Translations under genes and position numbers: made by a program | Origin: an uncultured Anaeroplasma sp. | GTDB taxonomy: Bacteria > Bacillota_I > Bacilli_A > Acholeplasmatales > Anaeroplasmataceae | Length of the DNA: 64,000 bases | Assembly: GCA_934216145.1 (NCBI GenBank) | Contig: CAKQBG010000002.1 | Coordinates: 4,520-68,519, forward strand | Reading direction: 5' to 3' | Notes under the pieces: model-generated | What the model was told of the DNA's origin: nothing | What the model saw: the letters and a program-made list of their open reading frames with translations, nothing else | Database searches by the model: none | Shown: piece by piece, positions 27,184 to 36,414 of the stretch | Layout of the letters: the number at the start of each line of letters is the position of its first letter | Numbering within the stretch: position 1 is the stretch's first letter

Positions 27184-28056
27184 ATGTCAAAGGATATGAA
27201 AATTTTAGTTACTGGTGTAAAGGGACAACTTGGATATGATTGTGTTAGAGAATTAAATGAAAGAGGCTATACTAATGTAAAGGGTATAGATATAGATGAT
27301 TTAGATATTACTAATGAAGAAGCTGTTCATAAATATATAAATGAATATAAGCCAGCTATTGTTATGCATAATGCGGCTTGGACTCAGGTTGATAAGGCAG
27401 AACAAATGCCTGATAAGGTATATGAAGTTAATTCACTTGGACCTAAATATATTGCAGAGGCTTGTAAAGAAGTAGATGCTAAAATGGTATATATTTCTAC
27501 TGATTATGTATTTAATGGTTTAGGTGATAAACCATTTGAGATAGATGACCCAAAGGAAGGTTTATCTATTTATGGTAAAACAAAATCTCAAGGTGAGGAT
27601 TTTGTCAAAAATGCACTAGATAAATATTTCATTGTAAGAATATCTTGGGTATTTGGTAAAAATGGTAATAATTTTGTTAAAACGATGTTAAAGCTTGCTG
27701 ATATGGGGAAAAAAGAGCTTAATGTAGTATGTAACCAAATTGGTTCAGTAACATATACATATGATTTATCTAAATTATTATGTGATATGATTGAAACTGA
27801 AAAATATGGAATATATCACGCTACAAATGAGGGATATATTTCATGGGCAGAATTTGCAGAAGAGATATTTAAACAAACTAATAAAAATGTTCATGTTAAT
27901 TATGTTACAACTTTAGAATATAAAAAATTAGTCCCAGCTCAAGCAGATAGACCTCTTAATTCTCGAATGAGTAAGACTTCACTCGATGAAGCTGGATTTA
28001 ATAGACTTCCAGATTGGAAGGATGCCTTAAATAGATATTTAAAGGAGATTATGTAA
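27184..28056 (+). CDS. rmlD: dTDP-4-dehydrorhamnose reductase
   Basis: 290 residues. Last step of dTDP-rhamnose synthesis, an SDR reductase. The N-terminal GVKGQLGYD nucleotide loop, STDYVFNG and the catalytic Tyr-x3-Lys in SIYGKTKSQGE are visible; the C-terminal RPLNSRMSK is the substrate-binding signature. It starts five bases after rmlA and ends one base before rmlB. A second in-frame ATG at 27196 is possible as the start. Confidence 0.96.
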   Translation: MSKDMKILVTGVKGQLGYDCVRELNERGYTNVKGIDIDDLDITNEEAVHKYINEYKPAIVMHNAAWTQVDKAEQMPDKVYEVNSLGPKYIAEACKEVDAKMVYISTDYVFNGLGDKPFEIDDPKEGLSIYGKTKSQGEDFVKNALDKYFIVRISWVFGKNGNNFVKTMLKLADMGKKELNVVCNQIGSVTYTYDLSKLLCDMIETEKYGIYHATNEGYISWAEFAEEIFKQTNKNVHVNYVTTLEYKKLVPAQADRPLNSRMSKTSLDEAGFNRLPDWKDALNRYLKEIM

Positions 28057-28057
28057 T

Positions 28058-29083
28058 ATGGCTAAATTTTTAATTACAGGTGGTGCAGGATTTATTGGTG
28101 GTAATTTCTGTCACTATATGGTTAATGCCTATCCTAATGATGAATTTGTATGCATTGATGCATTAACATATGCAGGTAATCTAGAAACATTAGAACCAAT
28201 TATGAATAAACCTAATTTTAAGTTTGTTCATGAAAATATTTGTAATAGAGATAAAGTATTTAAATTATTTGAGGAAGAGCATTTTGATTATGTTGTAAAT
28301 TTTGCAGCTGAATCACATGTTGATAGATCAATAGAGAATCCTGGTATTTTCCTAGAGACAAATATTATCGGTACTCAAACATTAATGGATGCATGTAGAA
28401 AATATGGTATTAAAAGATACCATCAGGTATCTACAGATGAGGTATATGGAGATTTACCATTAGATAGACCTGATTTATTCTTTACAGAAAATACTCCAAT
28501 TCATACATCAAGTCCTTATAGTGCATCAAAAGCTTCGGCTGATTTGTTAGTACAAGCATATCATAGAACATTTGGATTACCTATAACAATTTCTAGATGT
28601 TCTAATAATTATGGTCCATATCATTTCCCTGAAAAGTTAATTCCTTTAATTATAAAAAAAGCATTAGCTGATGAGCCACTTCCAATTTATGGAAATGGCG
28701 CTAATGTTAGAGACTGGTTACATGTATATGATCATTGTACAGCAATTGACCTAATTGTAAGAAAAGGTCGCGATGGTGAAGTATATAATGTAGGTGGCCA
28801 TAATGAAAGAACTAATCTTGAGGTTGTAAGGGTTATATTAAAAGAATTAGGTAAGCCTGAATCTTTAATTACTTATGTAAAAGATAGAGCTGGCCATGAT
28901 TTAAGATATGCAATGGACCCGACAAAGCTAATGACTGAATTAGGATGGAAGCCTAAATATACATTTGAAACTGGTATAGGACCTACAATTAAGTGGAATT
29001 TAGAACATCAGGATTGGATTAATCATATATTATCAGGTGAATATATGAGATTTATGGAGAAGAATTATGGAGACAGAAAATAA
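28058..29083 (+). CDS. rmlB: dTDP-glucose 4,6-dehydratase
   Basis: 341 residues. Second step of the rhamnose pathway, an extended SDR. GGAGFIGGNF (8-17) binds NAD; the catalytic STDEVYGD and YSASKAS (Tyr-x3-Lys) are intact, as is RNNYGPYHFPEK-like SNNYGPYHFPEK. AAGGAG ends 11 bases before the ATG. The three enzymes are in the order A-D-B. Confidence 0.97.
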   Translation: MAKFLITGGAGFIGGNFCHYMVNAYPNDEFVCIDALTYAGNLETLEPIMNKPNFKFVHENICNRDKVFKLFEEEHFDYVVNFAAESHVDRSIENPGIFLETNIIGTQTLMDACRKYGIKRYHQVSTDEVYGDLPLDRPDLFFTENTPIHTSSPYSASKASADLLVQAYHRTFGLPITISRCSNNYGPYHFPEKLIPLIIKKALADEPLPIYGNGANVRDWLHVYDHCTAIDLIVRKGRDGEVYNVGGHNERTNLEVVRVILKELGKPESLITYVKDRAGHDLRYAMDPTKLMTELGWKPKYTFETGIGPTIKWNLEHQDWINHILSGEYMRFMEKNYGDRK

Positions 29084-29190
29084 TATAAAAAAATATATTA
29101 AAAAATGTTTTATTTGTTTTAAATAATAATCTATTTTTCAACAATATAAGAATTTATGTTGGTTTGAAATAACTAAAAAAGGAGTGCTTT

Positions 29191-30483
29191 ATGGGAAAAT
29201 ATTTCGGAACAGATGGTATGCGTGGTATACCTAATGTTAAATTGACTGTAGATATTATATCTAAAATGGGAGCAGCATTAGATTCTTTAGGGAATAAGGA
29301 TGTTGTTATTGCAACTGATACTAGAATATCAAAGGATATGCTAACTAGTGCCATTGCCTCTGGTGCATTATCGCATGGAATGAATGTTCATTTTATAGGT
29401 GTTATTCCCACTCCAGCTTTAATTTATTACTCAAAGGTAATGGGATATACAGGTGTAATGATTACAGCAAGTCATAATCCTTATACTGATAATGGTATTA
29501 AACTATTAAATAAAGGATATAAATTAACTGATTTAGAAGAAACTAGAATAGAAGAATTAATGGATAATCCTATTTTTTATAATGGTGAATTAGGAAGATA
29601 TATTGATGAATCAAATGCTATTAATATATATTTAGATTTTATTGAAAAGCATATTATTAAAACAAATTTAAAAATCGCAATAGATTGTGCTAATGGAGCA
29701 ACATATAAAACTGCCCCAATTATTTTTTCTAAAGTTACAGATAATTTAATTGTGGTTGCGAATAATCCAGATGGATATAATATAAATAATAATTGTGGTT
29801 CTACTCATCTTGATTTATTAAAGAAAACTGTAGTTGAAAATAAATGTGATTTAGGATTCGCGTTTGATGGTGATGGCGATAGAGTTTTATGTGTAGATGA
29901 ATATGGTAATATAGTTGATGGTGATATGTTAGTTTATTTAATTAGTAAATATCTTAAATCAAAGAATAAATTAAATAAAGATACTATTGTTTTATCAATC
30001 ATGTCTAATTTAGGCTTATTACATAAATTGTCTTCTGATGGTATAAAGGTAGTAGAAACTCCTGTAGGTGATAAATATGTCATTAGAGCTTTAATTGATG
30101 AGAATTTATCTATTGGTGGAGAAAATTCTGGTCATATTATTGTCCCTGAGGTATTACATACTGGTGATGGAGTTTTAAATGCTTTACTTGTTATTAATTT
30201 GTTAATAGATACAAAAACATCAATTAATGATTGGTTTAAGGATGTTAAAATGTACGCTGATAAAATGGTTAATATTAAGGTTAATGATAAGAATAAGGTA
30301 TTAAATAATAAAGATTTATTTAATAGAATTGAAGATATAAAAAAAGAATTAAATAATGATTGTAAAATCATTGTTAGACCATCTGGTACAGAAGATTTAA
30401 TTAGAGTATCTGTTATGACTAAATCAAATGATTTAGTTGAAAGATATTCTAATGAATTAGTTAATATAATTAAATCAATTTAA
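29191..30483 (+). CDS. glmM: Phosphoglucosamine mutase
   Basis: 430 residues (family about 445). Converts glucosamine-6-phosphate to glucosamine-1-phosphate. The N-terminal YFGTDGMRG, phosphoserine loop TASHNP with Ser94, metal loop DGDGDR (Asp226, Asp228, Asp230), substrate loop GGENSGH and phosphate-binding PSGTEDLIRV are all intact. With GlmS upstream it forms the aminosugar route. It lies between rmlB and rmlC, with AAAGGAG before the ATG. A degenerate relative is encoded at 60.2 kb. Confidence 0.97.
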   Translation: MGKYFGTDGMRGIPNVKLTVDIISKMGAALDSLGNKDVVIATDTRISKDMLTSAIASGALSHGMNVHFIGVIPTPALIYYSKVMGYTGVMITASHNPYTDNGIKLLNKGYKLTDLEETRIEELMDNPIFYNGELGRYIDESNAINIYLDFIEKHIIKTNLKIAIDCANGATYKTAPIIFSKVTDNLIVVANNPDGYNINNNCGSTHLDLLKKTVVENKCDLGFAFDGDGDRVLCVDEYGNIVDGDMLVYLISKYLKSKNKLNKDTIVLSIMSNLGLLHKLSSDGIKVVETPVGDKYVIRALIDENLSIGGENSGHIIVPEVLHTGDGVLNALLVINLLIDTKTSINDWFKDVKMYADKMVNIKVNDKNKVLNNKDLFNRIEDIKKELNNDCKIIVRPSGTEDLIRVSVMTKSNDLVERYSNELVNIIKSI

Positions 30484-30492
30484 GAGGTTAAT

Positions 30493-31056
30493 ATGAGTAT
30501 AGAAATAGGTAATTTTAATTTTATTGAAACATCAATAAAAGATGTTTATATTATTGAACCAAAGAAATATGGTGATAATCGTGGTTATTTTATGGAAACA
30601 TATAAAGAATCAGATTTTAAGAAGGCTGGCTTAGATTATAATTTTGTACAGGATAATCAATCTAAATCAAAGGCCGGTGTATTAAGAGGCTTACATTTTC
30701 AAAAAACATATCCTCAAGCTAAATTAGTTCGTTGTATTGAGGGTGAAGTTTTTGATGTATGTGTTGATTTAAGAAAAAATAGTCCTACATATGGAAAATG
30801 GGAAGGTGTAGTATTATCAGCTGAAAAAGGGAATCAATTTATGATACCGCGTGGTTTTGCCCATGGGTTTGTAGTATTAAGTGAAACTGCAACATTCTGT
30901 TATAAATGTGATGAATTATATCATCCTGAGGATGAGGGTGGAATTATGTGGAATGATAAAGATGTAGGTATTGATTGGCCATATGTTAAAGAAATATTAT
31001 TATCTGAAAAAGATAAAAAGCATCCTTTATTAAAAGATTTAAAAATTGAATTTTAA
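30493..31056 (+). CDS. rmlC: dTDP-4-dehydrorhamnose 3,5-epimerase
   Basis: 187 residues, cupin fold. Third step of dTDP-rhamnose synthesis. The catalytic histidine is in VLRGLHFQ, and KLVRCIEGEVFDVCVDLRKNS is the conserved barrel strand pair; a tyrosine acid is within FCYKCDELYHPE. Separated from rmlABD by glmM but in the same tight run of genes. AAGAGG precedes the ATG. Confidence 0.96.
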   Translation: MSIEIGNFNFIETSIKDVYIIEPKKYGDNRGYFMETYKESDFKKAGLDYNFVQDNQSKSKAGVLRGLHFQKTYPQAKLVRCIEGEVFDVCVDLRKNSPTYGKWEGVVLSAEKGNQFMIPRGFAHGFVVLSETATFCYKCDELYHPEDEGGIMWNDKDVGIDWPYVKEILLSEKDKKHPLLKDLKIEF

Positions 31057-31067
31057 TTGGTGATATT

Positions 31068-31727
31068 ATGGAACTTACAATTAAAGATTTATATTCTTTA
31101 GAACATACTCTAGCAAGTGATTATTTAAATAAATTTACATATCCTTGGGAAGCCTTAAAAGGTATAAAAGAATTAATTATAGAATTAGGTAATAATTTAG
31201 ATAAAACTGAATATAAAGAAATATCTAAAAATGTATGGGTACATAATACAGCTAAAATAAATCCTTCTGCATATTTAGGTGAACCTTGCATTATAGGTGC
31301 TAATACAGAGATTAGACATTGTGCCTTTATTAGAGGTAGTGCCTTAGTAGGAAATAATTGTGTAGTAGGAAATTCAGTAGAACTTAAAAATGTAATTCTT
31401 TTTGATAATGTCCAAACTCCTCACTACAATTATGTAGGAGATTCTATATTGGGATATAAATCTCATATGGGAGCTGGTTCAATTACATCTAATGTTAAAT
31501 CTGATAAAACATTAGTTGTAATTCATAATGAAGGTAATAATATAGAAACATCACTAAAGAAGGTAGGAGCATTCTTAGGAGATGAAGTTGAAGTTGGTTG
31601 TAATTCAGTTTTAAATCCTGGTACAGTTATAGGAAAGAATAGTAATATTTATCCTGTATCTTGTGTTAGAGGTTGTATACCTCATAAATCTATATTTAAA
31701 AATGGAAATATTATAAATAAAATATAA
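31068..31727 (+). CDS. Hexapeptide-repeat acyltransferase resembling the GlmU C-terminal domain
   Basis: 219 residues. A left-handed beta-helix (from about residue 60) built of hexapeptide repeats such as IGANTEI and VGNNCVVGNSVELKN. The block HYNYVGDSILGYKSHMGAG with the following NVKSD matches the acetyltransferase half of GlmU and of archaeal sugar nucleotidyl/acetyltransferase enzymes, which N-acetylate glucosamine-1-phosphate. There is no nucleotidyltransferase domain. Following glmM, it could provide GlcNAc-1-phosphate for the UAP-type enzyme at 57.9 kb. A terminator follows. Confidence 0.8.
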   Translation: MELTIKDLYSLEHTLASDYLNKFTYPWEALKGIKELIIELGNNLDKTEYKEISKNVWVHNTAKINPSAYLGEPCIIGANTEIRHCAFIRGSALVGNNCVVGNSVELKNVILFDNVQTPHYNYVGDSILGYKSHMGAGSITSNVKSDKTLVVIHNEGNNIETSLKKVGAFLGDEVEVGCNSVLNPGTVIGKNSNIYPVSCVRGCIPHKSIFKNGNIINKI

Positions 31728-31742
31728 TGAAAACGTTATAAT

Positions 31743-31791
31743 ATCATATAATGTCAATTTTTTATGAAAATTGTATATTATATGATTTTTT
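31743..31791 (+). terminator. Terminator of the rml/glmM block
   Basis: Long AT-rich stem: ATCATATAAT (31743-31752) with ATTATATGAT (31777-31786) and inner CAATTTT / AAAATTG, followed by TTTTTT. Confidence 0.75.
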
Positions 31792-32085
31792 TATGTTATA
31801 ATTTGTTAAAATTTAATTAATAATTTCAATTAAATTTTAATTTTAAAATAAGAAAGTAGATGTTAATTTTTAAAAAAATAATTAATAAATTGATGAAAAT
31901 TCTTAATAAATTAATTTTATAGTGATATTATTGATGTGTTTTTTAAAAAACAAAAATTAGCTATATTTACTTTATTTTAATATCTAATTTGTTAAAATTA
32001 TTCTTTAATTTTTAAGTAAAATATGTGAAAAAATGTAATTTTATAAAAAAATATGTACTTTTCCAACGGATTTTCCCTTAAAATA

Positions 32086-32114
32086 TTGTAATTTTAACAT
32101 ATTTGGTATATAAT
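32086..32114 (+). promoter_or_regulatory. Sigma-A promoter of pathway 2
   Basis: TTGTAA (32086-32091), exactly 17 bases, TATAAT (32109-32114). The transcript would begin near 32121, leaving a leader of about 257 bases before the first gene. Confidence 0.75.
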
Positions 32115-32118
32115 TCAA

Positions 32119-32377
32119 CTAGGTTGATGATTAATTCAGCAATGTGGTATTTTTTGTGAGGGAGGTAAATATATGCACTATATTTACCTATTATTTTATT
32201 ATAATGATGTTTAAATAAAAAAAGCTCATTTAAAATATTAGTTAATCTTTAAAAATAGTATTCATTTAACAATATATATTCATATAATTATATTGTTATC
32301 TAGATTTGAAGATTAAACAGATGTTTAACTACTTATTTGTGAGGAGTTAAATAAAGAATTATATCAAGAAAGGTTTG
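32119..32377 (+). promoter_or_regulatory. Structured leader of pathway 2 with repeated motif and mini-ORF
   Basis: The leader holds two similar segments beginning CTAG (32119-32172 and 32300-32356), both containing a GATTAA element and ending in TTTGTGAGG(G)AG followed by TAAATA. The first has a strong ribosome site before a 13-codon ORF (32174-32215, MHYIYLLFYYNDV) whose start falls in an 11-bp perfect hairpin (32163-32173 with 32179-32189). The second segment can pair TTTAACT with AGTTAAA around its GAGG. A hairpin AACAATATA / TATATTGTT lies between. This looks like a regulatory RNA or leader-peptide region; the type is not recognised. Confidence 0.45.
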
Positions 32378-33175
32378 ATGTTAGTGAATAAAGAAAAGCT
32401 AGATTTTTATGGGGCAATAACAATCAATTATAAAGAAAAATATGTATATCAATTCTTTAAAAGATTCTTTGATATTGTATTATCCTTAACATCATTATTA
32501 CTATTTGGTTGGTTTATACTTTTACTTATGATTATAAAAGAGTGTGAAGATATAGGCGTTAAATCTTATAAGCTTGAAATCACTGAAAATGAAAAAGGTA
32601 AATATCTATCTAAAAATGGTAAGAGATATAATTGTAAGTTAGTTAAAGATCCAAATGGAGTAAAAGATCCTACAGTTAAAGGAGCTTTATATACATCTAA
32701 ACGTATTGGTAAAGATGGAAAGGTATTTAATTTTCATAAAATTAGATCTATGTGTCCAGGAGCTGAAGCTATGAAAGCTCAATTAGTTGAATATGGAATT
32801 AATGAGGCTGATGAGCCAGCTTTCAAATTGAAAGATGATCCAAGAATTACTAAATTTGGTAAATTTATTAGAAAAACTAGTTTAGATGAGCTTCCACAAA
32901 TATGGGATATATTTGTTGGAAATATGTCAATAATAGGACCTAGAAGTCCTATTCCTAGTGAGGTTGATAAATATACTAATTATCAGAAACAAAGATTTCT
33001 AGTTAAAGGTGGACTTCTTTGTTTATGGCAGATTAAACATAATAGAAATGATATTAAGTTTGATGATTGGGTTAAATTAGATTTGAAATATATTGAGACT
33101 AGATCATTATGGTTAGATTTAAAGATTATATTGAAAGGTGCATGGATGGTTTTATTTGATCATTCGGGGGAATAG
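32378..33175 (+). CDS. Undecaprenyl-phosphate sugar transferase (WcaJ/CpsE-type catalytic core)
   Basis: 265 residues. A monotopic phosphoglycosyl transferase that starts the second polysaccharide. FFKRFFDIVLSL precedes a re-entrant helix (about 30-55); HKIRSM, the catalytic Asp-Glu in SLDELPQIWD, and MSIIGPRSPIP are conserved. About 45 extra residues (roughly 65-108, charged) are inserted before RIGKDGK, as in several Gram-positive homologues. AAAGG supports the ATG at 32378 over the TTG at 32375. It is the first gene after the long leader. Confidence 0.92.
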   Translation: MLVNKEKLDFYGAITINYKEKYVYQFFKRFFDIVLSLTSLLLFGWFILLLMIIKECEDIGVKSYKLEITENEKGKYLSKNGKRYNCKLVKDPNGVKDPTVKGALYTSKRIGKDGKVFNFHKIRSMCPGAEAMKAQLVEYGINEADEPAFKLKDDPRITKFGKFIRKTSLDELPQIWDIFVGNMSIIGPRSPIPSEVDKYTNYQKQRFLVKGGLLCLWQIKHNRNDIKFDDWVKLDLKYIETRSLWLDLKIILKGAWMVLFDHSGE

Positions 33176-33178
33176 ACT

Positions 33179-34297
33179 ATGAAAATTTGTATGATTGGTC
33201 ACAAAACTGTTCCCTCACGCGATGGTGGTATTGAAATCGTTGTTGAGGAGTTAGCTTCTAGAATGGTAAAAGAAGGTCATGAGGTAACTTTATATAATCG
33301 TAAAAGAAAAAATAATCCATCAAAATTAGAATATAAAGGAATTAAACTTAAAGATATTTTTACCATTGATAAAAAATCTTTAGATGCAATTGTATATTCA
33401 TATTTTGCTACTAAAAAAGCAATTAAAGAAGCAAAAAAGGGTGAATTTGATGTAATTCATTTTCATGCTGAAGGTCCTTGTAATTTCTTATATATGTTTG
33501 GAAAATTTGGAACTAAAAAAAGAAATAAAATTCCTAAAGTTATAGTTACAATTCATGGTCTTGATTGGCAAAGAGGTAAATGGGGTGGATTTGGTTCTAA
33601 AATCATCCTTCGTGGTGAAAAACAAGCTGTTAAAAATGCAGATGAAATTATTGTTTTGAGTGAGAATGTAAGAAACTATTTTAAAGAAAAATATAATAGA
33701 GATACAATATTTATTCCTAATGGAGTATCAAAACCGAATTTACATGAACCTGAATTAATATTAAATAAATGGAATTTAAAGAAAGATGATTATATTTTAT
33801 CATTAGCTAGAATGGTTCCAGAAAAAGGAATTCATTATTTAGTTGAGGCATGGAAAAGACTTACAAACGTAGAAAAAAATGGAAAGAAACTAGTTATTGC
33901 TGGTGGTTCTTCTCATTCATCTGATTATTATGAACAAATAAAAAATATGGTAAAAGATGATTCATCTATCATTTTAACAGGTTTTGTTCAAGGTCAATTG
34001 CTAGATGAATTATATAGTAATGCTTATTTATATGTACTACCATCAGATGTTGAGGGTATGCCAATGTCATTACTAGAAGCTCAAGCATATGGTAATATAT
34101 GTTTAGTATCAAATATAGATGAAAATATGCAAGTAATTAATGATAAATCATTTACATTTGAAAAATCAAATATTAATGAATTATCAAATAAATTAAAAGA
34201 AATTATTAGTATGAAGTTAACAACACATAATGAATTTTTTATTAAGTATTCTTGGGATGATGTTGTAAAAAATACAATTGATATTTATAAAAAATAA
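33179..34297 (+). CDS. Family 4 glycosyltransferase, rhamnosyltransferase-like
   Basis: 372 residues, GT-B fold. The opening MKICMIGHKTVPSRDGGIEIVVEEL is that of Cps2T/WchF-like enzymes that add rhamnose as the second sugar of streptococcal capsules; SDVEGMPMSLLEAQAYG (about 288-304) holds the E-x7-E motif. Placement directly after the initiating transferase, with dTDP-rhamnose genes nearby, supports a rhamnosyltransferase, but donor choice is inferred. GGGGGAAT precedes the ATG. The N-terminal motif is quoted only in part elsewhere. Confidence 0.85.
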   Translation: MKICMIGHKTVPSRDGGIEIVVEELASRMVKEGHEVTLYNRKRKNNPSKLEYKGIKLKDIFTIDKKSLDAIVYSYFATKKAIKEAKKGEFDVIHFHAEGPCNFLYMFGKFGTKKRNKIPKVIVTIHGLDWQRGKWGGFGSKIILRGEKQAVKNADEIIVLSENVRNYFKEKYNRDTIFIPNGVSKPNLHEPELILNKWNLKKDDYILSLARMVPEKGIHYLVEAWKRLTNVEKNGKKLVIAGGSSHSSDYYEQIKNMVKDDSSIILTGFVQGQLLDELYSNAYLYVLPSDVEGMPMSLLEAQAYGNICLVSNIDENMQVINDKSFTFEKSNINELSNKLKEIISMKLTTHNEFFIKYSWDDVVKNTIDIYKK

Positions 34298-34307
34298 GGA
34301 GTAATTT

Positions 34308-35294
34308 ATGGGTTTTAAAAGAAAAATAAAGCGTATAACTGAAGAAATAAAAGCTACTTTTAAAATTGCTAAGGTTACTTCTTTTTCTAAAGCAATAAAT
34401 ACTTTTAAAGGAAAATATGAAATTCAAAAAATGGTAAAAAATGGATATCACGAAACTCCAAAAGCTAAAAAAATACTTTTAAAGAAACATGATACTATGA
34501 TTGAATATTTTGAAAAAACATTTGGCGAGTATTTATCCAATTATAATTTTAATGAAAATATTCCCGATGGAAATCCTGAATATTCTAATAATATCTGGAT
34601 TTGTTGGTGGCAAGGGATAGATAAATCTCCAGAAATTGTTAAGGCGTGTGTAGATTCAATAAAAAAGAATTCAGGTACGCACCATGTTGTGATATTAACG
34701 GAAGAAAATTATAAAAATTATATTACTTTTCCAGATTGGATTTTAAAAAAAGTAAAAGAAGGAATTATTTCAAAAACAAATTTGTCTGATTTATTAAGGT
34801 TTTCATTATTAGCTAAGCATGGAGGAATGTGGCTTGATTCTACATTTTTTGCAATTGGAGATTTATCTAAGTATTTTGAAAATGATATATGGTCAATTAA
34901 AAGGCCGGGTTATTTGCATTGTTCTGTGGCAGGTGGTATGTTTGCAGGCTATTCATTATATTGTAGTTATGAAAATAGGTGGATGTTTAATGTAATGAGA
35001 GATTTTTTTCTCCATTATTGGGAAATTAATAATTTATTGATTGATTATTTATTAGTTGATTATATGGTTGTGTTAGCTCAAAAACACGATATTAGAATAA
35101 AAAATGCATTTGATAGAATAGAAAGTAATAATCCTAATTGTGATAATTTAGAACCTGTATTATTTAAGATTTTCGATTATGAGTATTGGAAAAAGATATC
35201 TTGTGACACTAAACTTTTTAAGTTGACTTGGAAAAAAAATTTTTCTAAAGTTGATTTGAATAGTTTTTATAAAAAAATTATTATAAAATTATAA
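34308..35294 (+). CDS. Capsular polysaccharide synthesis glycosyltransferase (Caps_synth/GT32-like)
   Basis: 328 residues. NNIWICWWQGIDKSPEIVKAC (about 84-104), LSDLLRFSLLAKHGG and MWLDSTFF form the Caps_synth/GT32-like pattern, with the D-x-D-like LDS metal site near residue 184. Members transfer sugars such as mannose or galactose onto capsule intermediates. The related gene at 42291 shares WxxWxQ, SD-x-x-RFSLLxKxGG and WLD motifs, so pathway 2 holds two paralogues. AAGGAG lies upstream. Confidence 0.87.
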   Translation: MGFKRKIKRITEEIKATFKIAKVTSFSKAINTFKGKYEIQKMVKNGYHETPKAKKILLKKHDTMIEYFEKTFGEYLSNYNFNENIPDGNPEYSNNIWICWWQGIDKSPEIVKACVDSIKKNSGTHHVVILTEENYKNYITFPDWILKKVKEGIISKTNLSDLLRFSLLAKHGGMWLDSTFFAIGDLSKYFENDIWSIKRPGYLHCSVAGGMFAGYSLYCSYENRWMFNVMRDFFLHYWEINNLLIDYLLVDYMVVLAQKHDIRIKNAFDRIESNNPNCDNLEPVLFKIFDYEYWKKISCDTKLFKLTWKKNFSKVDLNSFYKKIIIKL

Positions 35295-35303
35295 GAGGTT
35301 TTT

Positions 35304-36413
35304 ATGAAAATATACGTTATTACTAGACATTCAATAATTAATCATGGTTCAATTTTACAAGCTTATGCTACACAAAAATTTTTTGAAAATCTTGGATATA
35401 AGTGTGAGATAATAGATTATGTTAATAGTTTTGAAAAATTTCCTAATTATGCAAAATCATTGTTAAATATTAATGAAAAATGGAATAAAGACTTTATACA
35501 TAGACTTATCTACAAACTTGTGAAATATCCATCATATTATAAAGGATATTTCAAGTTTAAAAAATATAGAAAGAAATTATTAATTTTGACTAATGAAATA
35601 AATTCAATAGAGGATTTAAATCGATTAGATTTTAAAGATGCTATTCTTTGTTCAGGCTCAGATCAACTATGGGGACCATTATCTAATGGAAGTTTTGATG
35701 ATGCATATTTTTTGAATTTTGGAGAAAAAACACCTAAATTTGCTTATTCCTCTAGTGTTGGAAGAAAAGTTGAATTTGATGATAGAATAAAAGGATATTT
35801 ATCAGCATTTAATTTTATTACAACTAGAGAAAAAACATCTACTAATTACATAAAAAGTTTTTATTCAAAAGAGATAGCTACTATATATGACCCAACGTTA
35901 ATGCTAAAAAATGAATTTTGGGAAGATTTTATATCTAATTACAAATTAAATGGTGAGTATATTTTAGTTTATAAAATTCATGATAATCCAGAATTTGATT
36001 TATTTATAAAAAAGTTCTCAAAAGAAAAAAAATTAAAAATTAGAAGAATTATAAACTCTTATGAGGAATTACTTTTAAGCGGTAAATCAGAATTTTTAGT
36101 AAGCCCACATCGATTTTTGGCATTAATTAAAAATGCTAAGTATGTTTTGACAGATTCATTCCATTGTACTCAATTTTCAATAATTTTCAATAAAAATTTT
36201 TTGGTATTTTCTCCTGGTGTAACAAATGTTAGAATTAATGATTTTTTAAGTGATCTAAATTTACAATATCGTATTATAGATAATCATGAATCTGATAGTA
36301 CTATTATAGATGAACAAATTGATTATAATATAATCAATAAGAAAATAAATGATAACAGGGAAATATACACTAAATATATTTATCAAAATTTAAATAAAAT
36401 AAAGAGGAATTAG
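35304..36413 (+). CDS. Polysaccharide pyruvyl transferase
   Basis: 369 residues. HGSILQAYATQKFFENLGY near the N-terminus, CSGSDQLWGP (about 113-122) and the C-terminal TDSFHCTQFSIIF (about 278-290) are typical of the polysaccharide pyruvyltransferase family (CsaB, WcaK-like), which add ketal-linked pyruvate from phosphoenolpyruvate to sugars and give the polymer negative charge. The F420-hydrogenase-beta-like Fe-S protein at 45882 is a common partner of this family in glycan clusters. AAGAGG before the ATG. Confidence 0.88.
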   Translation: MKIYVITRHSIINHGSILQAYATQKFFENLGYKCEIIDYVNSFEKFPNYAKSLLNINEKWNKDFIHRLIYKLVKYPSYYKGYFKFKKYRKKLLILTNEINSIEDLNRLDFKDAILCSGSDQLWGPLSNGSFDDAYFLNFGEKTPKFAYSSSVGRKVEFDDRIKGYLSAFNFITTREKTSTNYIKSFYSKEIATIYDPTLMLKNEFWEDFISNYKLNGEYILVYKIHDNPEFDLFIKKFSKEKKLKIRRIINSYEELLLSGKSEFLVSPHRFLALIKNAKYVLTDSFHCTQFSIIFNKNFLVFSPGVTNVRINDFLSDLNLQYRIIDNHESDSTIIDEQIDYNIINKKINDNREIYTKYIYQNLNKIKRN

Positions 36414-36414
36414 T

